Origin: Isoetes taiwanensis
Lineage: Eukaryota > Streptophyta > Lycopodiopsida > Isoetales > Isoetaceae
DNA length: 64,000 nt
Assembly (NCBI GenBank): GCA_021234155.1
Contig: JAJEKV010000104.1
Span: forward strand, 556,001-620,000
Direction: 5' to 3'
Below, piece after piece: positions 58,825 to 64,000 of this stretch. Position numbers and translations under genes: made by a program. Under the pieces are notes generated by a model. The model searched no databases. It was not told where the DNA came from and saw only the letters and a list, made by a program, of their open reading frames with translations. The first letter of the stretch is position 1, and every line of letters begins with the position of its first letter.

Positions 58825-60000
58825 AAGCCAACCTGATGCAATATGGCAGTCAATTTGAGTAAGACTAAGATTCTAGGTTTTGGGATTCAGAACGCTACTC
58901 TAATGTACCAGGGGAACACAATAGAACATGCCCAATCCTATAAATATTTAGGCCATGAAATATTTACAGGACGTAGACCCTGGACAAAGGGTGTTGATCT
59001 CAGAATTGCTGCAGCTTTGAAAGCATTTTACGCTATGGCAAACATGTGCCGTCACTCTCACATCACTTACTGGCCGCCGGAAGAGACTTTTGAAACATTA
59101 GTCATGCCGGTAATCCCGTATGCCGCTGAAATCTGGGGCCCATCACTTTGCCGCTCTAAGTGGCAAGAAATTGAAGCAATTCAGAAGACCCAGGTTGCAT
59201 ATGGCTTTAAAGTGAAAAAGGGTCGTTCCTTATGAATTCTTTGCTTTTACGATTGTGGATCATATCCTTTAGAAGTACATTCCATGTGCAATACTCTTAG
59301 ATATCTTGATCGAAACAAACATGCGAGGGGCGACTCCTTAATTCGACTTGCTCTTAAAGCCTCGAGACACTCAAAGCGGATGGGCATAATTGTTGGTCCA
59401 AGGATGTACATGGCTGGTTCTCCCGGTGGGGACTAGATATGATACCCTTTACAAGCAAATTTAAGGCCCAAGCCTTTCTTGCATAATCTTGAGGGCCTCC
59501 TAAAAAGAAGCTCCAATACTATATTAGAGATTTTAATCCAGAGCATAGCCATGCCATACACCAGATATTTGTGCCTTCACGGCATGTTTCGGTGGCAAAT
59601 CGAGAAGCGATTGCACTTTTCGCATGGGTTCTCATTGCTTAATGATTGAAAAGGGAGATGGTTGAAACTTGAGGAGAGTCAGAGGATTTGTGCTTGTCAG
59701 GAGGACATAGAAACGGAGAAACATGCTATATATTACTGTCATAGACATGACACACTTCGCGCCAAATATTCTATGATTGACTGGAAGCTACCCATGAATG
59801 AGTTGTTTCAACACACTCCCTCACTCCCTCACTTGGGAAACTTTCTTAGAGAGCTTTTGAATAATGTTGAACATGGCTAGAGATATATCTCTACATGATT
59901 AGAGACTCCACTACTTCATTGAGTGTACTAGATATGTATTTTCCTTGTCCCATAGCCCTCGGGCTTCAGAGGACGTTAATATATTATTATTATTATTAAT
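58825..60000 (+). mobile_element. Second LINE fragment: RT thumb and C-terminal region (copy B)
   Basis: A 130-codon frame (58,843-59,235) reads VNLSKTKILGFG, then YKYLGHEIFTGRRPWTKGVD, LKAFYAMANMC, then TFETLVMPVIPYAAEIWGPS and EIEAIQKTQ. This is the segment just after the YxDD box of many non-LTR reverse transcriptases (N-x-S-K-T-K, Y-K-Y-L-G, then L-x-x-x-V-x-P-x-x-x-Y-x-x-E-I-W-G). After frameshifts, 59,662-59,880 gives CACQEDIETEKHAIYYCHRH, the C-terminal Cys/His motif, and ends with a stop. The catalytic half is missing, so it is 5'-truncated. The 3' end is an (ATT)n run near 59,981-60,000 instead of poly-A, so it is a different LINE clade from its neighbour. I associate this clade with seed-free plants, weakly. 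Confidence 0.82.
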
Positions 60001-62668
60001 AAGGATTAGGAAGCAGAGCAGAATAATCAAAGGCTAGCAACAAATGAAGAGGAAAATGCTTCTAGAGATTGTAACTTGAAAACAAAATTCTATAAAAACA
60101 ATCACGGTTTTCAAACAAAGAAAACATTTGAATAATTTCTTGTTGCTTTGGATTATCATTGTGACTAAGCTTCAGTTTGCATAGATGAAAGAATATAAGA
60201 AATTGACTATCCTGGCCTTCTAAGGTTTAGTAATGCTTAGAGTATCACAGCAGGAGGATTCAAAGCATAGTGGTTATGTATCTATCAAATCTTTTAGGCT
60301 TACTCAAACTGAGTTCTCAATTGCTGAGAATGATGATGAAAAGCATTTTGGAAAAAAATGCAACGCCAAACAATTTTGCAGCTATAAAAGCAAATGATGA
60401 TGATTCCAATGATTTGGGTAGAAATAGGGAGCTGGTCGTTGGTCAGATAAAATTCATTCGTTGCATTTGAGATATGAATAAAACTTATCTGAAAACTCTG
60501 TGGATCTGTACCAGTTGAAATTGATCAGCACATTGTAAGAAAGGCAAAGATGTTAGCATATAAAACACAAAAATTAGGTTCGATCATGCAAAGATGAGTT
60601 CTGAGATGTGCCCTAAAACCATGGATTTCATTTTACTGTCGTCCATCACTGCACTGGTTTTTGGAACTGCAGATCTAAGCCTGATCGTTTGTTGCACACA
60701 TATAGATCTAGGAGCATTGTTGATGCCTAAGAAACGATGACCATCGCTGGGCTCTAAAAGCACTGGCCGATAATCTCAATTATGATATTGTTTGCTTTGT
60801 TCAACATAGATCCTTCGCCATCGTAATCCTCCTGTCTTTTGAGTCGATAGCTTTTTATCATGGTGCCTCTGGACATGTATCTGTGTTCGATTTTGCCCAA
60901 GCCTTTTTATTGTTTCTGGCAAGGCCTTGGAGCCTACGCCTCGCTCATATGTTGTCCTGATAACACGAGCACATAGGCAATTCTTGGCTTCCATGAACTT
61001 CTGGATCCATCTACATACTGCACATAATACCTCTAATAAAATTACAGGACTGGACAAAATGCCTTGAAGAACCTGACTCCTTTTCAGTAAGAAGCCACCT
61101 GTGGAAATGCTTCAAAGAATCAATAAAATAGAGAGCAATAAATAAGAAGGGAGAGACCATTGCCTTCAACATATGCATCAGGTAACAATCTAATAAAACC
61201 AAAGCAGGTCAGTCACCAGGTAATAGTGCACACTCTTTTCTTTATTTACATGCATTAGCCAAATGCGCCATTTATGGTTCTGTTAAATGGAAAGGGTTTT
61301 GCAGTCTATGCATTTGAATATTTATTGTTTTGTAGCACATATGAATTTTTAAGCAAGGACGTATATGCATATGGATATCGTGCTTATTGATGTCTATCGT
61401 TAAATTTGAATGTAAGAGGTTCTTTAAGATTTCAAATATAAGTTCTGCGAAAGTCTTGCCTGTTTATAGTGTCTTCAGCTTCTTCAGCTCTACAATCTTT
61501 CATGCCATTCCAACCAACTGAAGGACTTAAAATAAAGCACTTCATCAGTTCACATCTAGCCCATTTTCCTTCTTAAAATCTACCATATTTTTGCTACAAC
61601 TTCTGCTTCGCAATCCCTGTAAAAGCCTGTCTGTCCTACTTTTAGGATTAATTTCTTGCTTATTTCCTTCACGCACTCACTTTTCAGCATATTTTCTTTT
61701 GTTAGAGAAGGTCAGACAATTACCTAAACTAGTTCCCCTCTTCTATGTTGATGGGGTTATTAGTTGATCCTTTTTAGCACTTTCTGGTTTCCTTTCAGCA
61801 CTTTTTTGTCCCATAGCAACTGGACTCTTAGATTGCCATAAACTATTAGAATGCCATTGCAGAAACTTGGCAGAGACTACCCTTCCCTTGTGGGTTCTGT
61901 TTGCAGGACTGAATTGAACTTGAACCCCATAAAATCGAAAAGCTTTCCCTGTAACAAAAGACAGTTACAATAACCACATGAGATCTGCAGAATGTTCTAT
62001 TTGCATTTGTTGGCACAGAAAAGAGTGCAAACATGCTGTTCCTGTGAGATATTATCAAAATCGTGAAGGCAGGAATCAAAGTAGTTAAGATATCAAGAAT
62101 CACCTGATCTTTCAGCAGTGCATGGCGAGATCCAAAGCCTACTCGAACTGCTGCTTCATCGAGAACTACAACCAAAATTTGCGAATTGGGGACCGAAGTT
62201 TTTTCAGGCGATGACATGGCATACACATTCAGATAATGAATCATTAGACAACGTCGCATTCGCCAAGACAGGCAGTTGCAGAACCTCCTGAGGAGTCATA
62301 TAGGGCGCAGAAAGAAATATACATGCACGCTGCCCAGGAATAGCATTTCTAAACTTGTTCAGATTTTGATTCCTAAAATGATAAATGCAAGTCAATATGT
62401 CAGAAAACACTCAATAGAACTTCCAAAGGTTACCGCATCAAATCTTATGTAGAATTACCGATCTTCTGCTGGAACCTCCCCATGATAATTGACAGTAGGG
62501 ATGTTATTCTCCTGCAGATAATGATCAACAGCACGACATGAACCTACTGTATTACACAAAAGACCATCACACTCTCCTTGGCAATGAGTGGCTCAAGGTA
62601 CAAGTCTGGGGCCTTCCAACAGCATACAATGCTTATAAGGGTTAAACTTGGCCTTGAATTGGCAGGCC
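60001..62668. other. Unidentified tail of duplicated block (copy B)
   Basis: Two overlapping minus-strand frames look protein-like: 61,846-62,259 (VPNSQILVVVLDEAAVRVGF) and 62,204-62,410 (FRNAIPGQRACIFLSAPYMT). A plus-strand frame at 60,270-60,470 follows a CACAGCAG-like acceptor. In copy A the minus-strand frames are broken. I recognise no family; they may be exons of a gene cut by the duplication boundary at 62,668. Confidence 0.35.
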
Positions 62669-62872
62669 GATTTGCCCTGGTTCATTGAATTGGGAGGTCG
62701 ATTCTTGGCGAAACCCTACTTGCATGTGTAAGCAGCGCTAAATGATCCATCCGCTATCTGCGACCAGAGCATATTCACCAGAGCAAATCTATATAACCCG
62801 GCAAGGGCTAATCCGGCTGCACTGTTCGAAAAGAGGAAGAAATACAGACGTTCTTCTAAATCTCTGTATCTA

Positions 62873-63095
62873 TTTTTAGCACAATTTCTAATTTTCATGG
62901 CCGTAGGATGAATAAAATAGGGATCTAATGGTAGAACATGATGCCAACAAAGATTTTGATGATGTGGAGGTGAATAAAATAGGGATCTAATGGTAGAACA
63001 TGATGCCAACAAAATTTTGATGATGTGGAGGTGACACGTGGATAGGCTAGATTTGAGGAAAGGTTGTAGGCCCGGTAGGGCTGGTGTGCTAAAAA
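62873..63095 (-). mobile_element. MITE-like element, copy 2 (right of copy B)
   Basis: The ends are TTTTTAGCACA and TGTGCTAAAAA, a perfect 11-bp terminal inverted repeat, bounded by TCTA on both sides (a possible 4-bp target duplication). Opposite orientation to copy 1. Length 223 bp, or 161 bp without an internal 62-bp tandem duplication. It lies about 200 bp beyond the right end of copy B. Confidence 0.78.
62910..63033. repeat. 62-bp tandem duplication inside MITE copy 2
   Basis: GAATAAAATAGGGATCTAAT and the following bases repeat at 62,910 and 62,972 almost perfectly (AAAGATTTTG versus AAAATTTTG). Absent from MITE copy 1. Confidence 0.9.
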
Positions 63096-63242
63096 TCTAT
63101 TTTTGGATTGAGATATTTACCCATGAGCATCTCGAACATTCTACAACACTCTCTTTTGGTTAGAGCACACTTTTTGCAATATGTTTGAAAAAAATTCTAT
63201 CTTTAGAGTGGGGCGCCTACCCATGAGCATCTACCCAGGGCA

Positions 63243-63258
63243 TCTAGAATATTCTAGA
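63243..63258. promoter_or_regulatory. 16-bp palindrome TCTAGAATATTCTAGA
   Basis: A perfect palindrome containing GAANNTTC, the core of heat-shock elements. A second GAACATTC lies at about 63,132. No gene start is evident nearby, so regulatory use is speculative; chance in A/T-rich DNA is possible. Confidence 0.25.
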
Positions 63259-63261
63259 TAG

Positions 63262-63316
63262 TGGCTAGTCCATTGGGTTAGCAATTAAGAGATCTTATGT
63301 TCGTCTCTAGGGGTCC
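63262..63316 (+). repeat. Possible tRNA-derived SINE head
   Basis: GGCTAGTCCATTGGGTTAGC followed 20 or so bases later by ATGTTCGTCTCTAGG resembles a degraded tRNA D-arm (A box) and T-arm (B box, GTTCGANTCC). It does not fold as a full tRNA in my reading. It could be the head of a SINE whose tail runs towards 63,540. Confidence 0.3.
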
Positions 63317-63319
63317 TTC

Positions 63320-64000
63320 ATATGTCCTCATGGATGCTGCCAATGTGGCATGACATAAAAATACTATCTATTATCTATTGATCTCTATGGTATCTATACT
63401 ATCTATGGCCTAGACTATATGATATACATACGTATACTCTATGGCCACATGATTGTACAAGTCTCGCAATATAGACTTATACTTGCCGAGATAGGCTGTA
63501 CCTAGCGTGGGAAAGGCCAAATTATTAATATAACTTAGCTACCTTAAGGTATGAAAGCCTATTTTCCACATGGACTCATCCTTAGGTGCCATGCCATGTG
63601 AATACATCCCGTTGGTGCCAAGTGAGACAAGATAGGCCAACCCGTATACCTAGCTCATCTCTGTTAACTATCTTGAATCACAATAATACTTCCAATTCGA
63701 GGATCGTCTTCGAACGAGCAACGTGCAATAGCAGCCATAGAAGAGTGTGCAACATTGGCTTGGAGTGCATCTACCCCAAACTACGTGCAAGAGATGAAGA
63801 TGCCAGGAGCCAGAGGCAATACCTCAAGAATAGGTATTTCGAGTAAATAAGTAGATAGTTCACTTGGAAGTGAGTAGAGCCATTCTAGAACCTACAATTC
63901 GGATCATGAACTCTAATCAATGAACCCTAACTGTAAGTAGATGCATGTGATTAGGACGAATTGACATTCTTATTATTTATCAAGTTACGTTGATATAAGA
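63320..64000. other. Right-edge sequence, no gene recognised
   Basis: A frame at 63,586-63,846 (86 codons) includes RATCNSSHRRVCNIGLECIY and RARDEDARSQRQYLKNRYFE, but another frame over the same bases (NEQRAIAAIEECATLAWSAS) reads equally well. It may be the edge of a transposon gene lying beyond the window. The rest shows short TATCTAT-rich repeats near 63,360-63,430. Confidence 0.3.

Larger units (their letters stand above)
38965..62668 (+). repeat. Segmental duplication, copy B (direct)
   Basis: This is the second copy of the 23.7-kb block. Homology to copy A begins at the TAGCCAAGG shared with position 9 and ends just after the shared GAATTGGC (about 23,692 and 62,668). It carries the same elements in the same order and orientation, usually with longer open frames. 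It has about 25 extra bases near 44,220-44,245 that copy A lacks, and it lacks a 94-bp tandem duplication present in copy A. MITE copies lie just outside both ends. Confidence 0.95.

Noticed and set aside
38575-63095. A giant autonomous DNA transposon with the MITE sequences as its terminal inverted repeats
   Set aside because: No transposase is visible between them, each end is a complete MITE on its own, and copy A lacks the right-hand one. Kept only as a macrotransposon hypothesis.
1-64000. CRISPR array, prophage, rRNA operon or plastid DNA
   Set aside because: No regularly spaced identical short repeats with unique spacers, no phage-type gene order, no rRNA signature, and introns and retrotransposons mark it as nuclear plant DNA.

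Overview
This window looks like nuclear DNA of a land plant. It has introns and long A/T-rich non-coding tracts, an exon fragment of a plastid stearoyl-ACP desaturase, two plant-type non-LTR retrotransposons (one with a C-terminal zf-RVT zinc-binding region), a divergent histone H3 locus and a MITE family. The second LINE resembles elements I associate with seed-free plants (ferns, lycophytes), but that is a weak clue and I do not name a species. There are no bacterial-style operons, no CRISPR array and no rRNA operon.

The layout is dominated by one event. About 23.7 kb is present twice in direct orientation: copy A (from the left edge to about 23,692) and copy B (about 38,965-62,668). Both copies carry, in the same order: a desaturase exon fragment; 5-6 kb of intron-like DNA with isolated coding-looking exons; a block of about 120-bp tandem repeats; a protein-kinase-like gene with a degraded catalytic loop and further exons downstream; an AT-rich block; a GC-rich array of 95-101 bp units built around the palindrome CGTCGTT(T/G)AACGACG; an LTR-like segment; a 5'-truncated LINE with zf-RVT; a second, unrelated truncated LINE; and an unidentified tail. 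The two copies are base-identical over many A/T-rich stretches of hundreds of bases but differ heavily wherever CG, CAG or CTG is dense. Copy A is worse and its reading frames are broken. That pattern fits context-dependent (methylation-linked) sequencing error or unpolished sequence at least as well as biological decay, so frameshifts and stops in this window should be distrusted.

Between the copies (23.7-38.5 kb) lies unrelated DNA: an interrupted histone H3-like gene with an N-terminal MARTKQ; four CCCTAA hexamers; an interrupted acidic-protein gene; a four-member tandem family of small coiled-coil genes, three of them with a TATA-like box 93-101 bp before the ATG; a minus-strand gene remnant; G-rich and CTT-rich simple repeats; a duplicated first-exon-like module; and a nested tandem repeat region (34.3-36.6 kb). 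Two copies of one short MITE, in opposite orientation, sit just outside the two ends of copy B (38,575-38,737 and 62,873-63,095).

Most genes here appear to be remnants or transposable elements. The candidates for something new are the coiled-coil gene cluster, the kinase-like gene with HTK in place of HRD, the palindromic minisatellite, and the divergent H3 locus.
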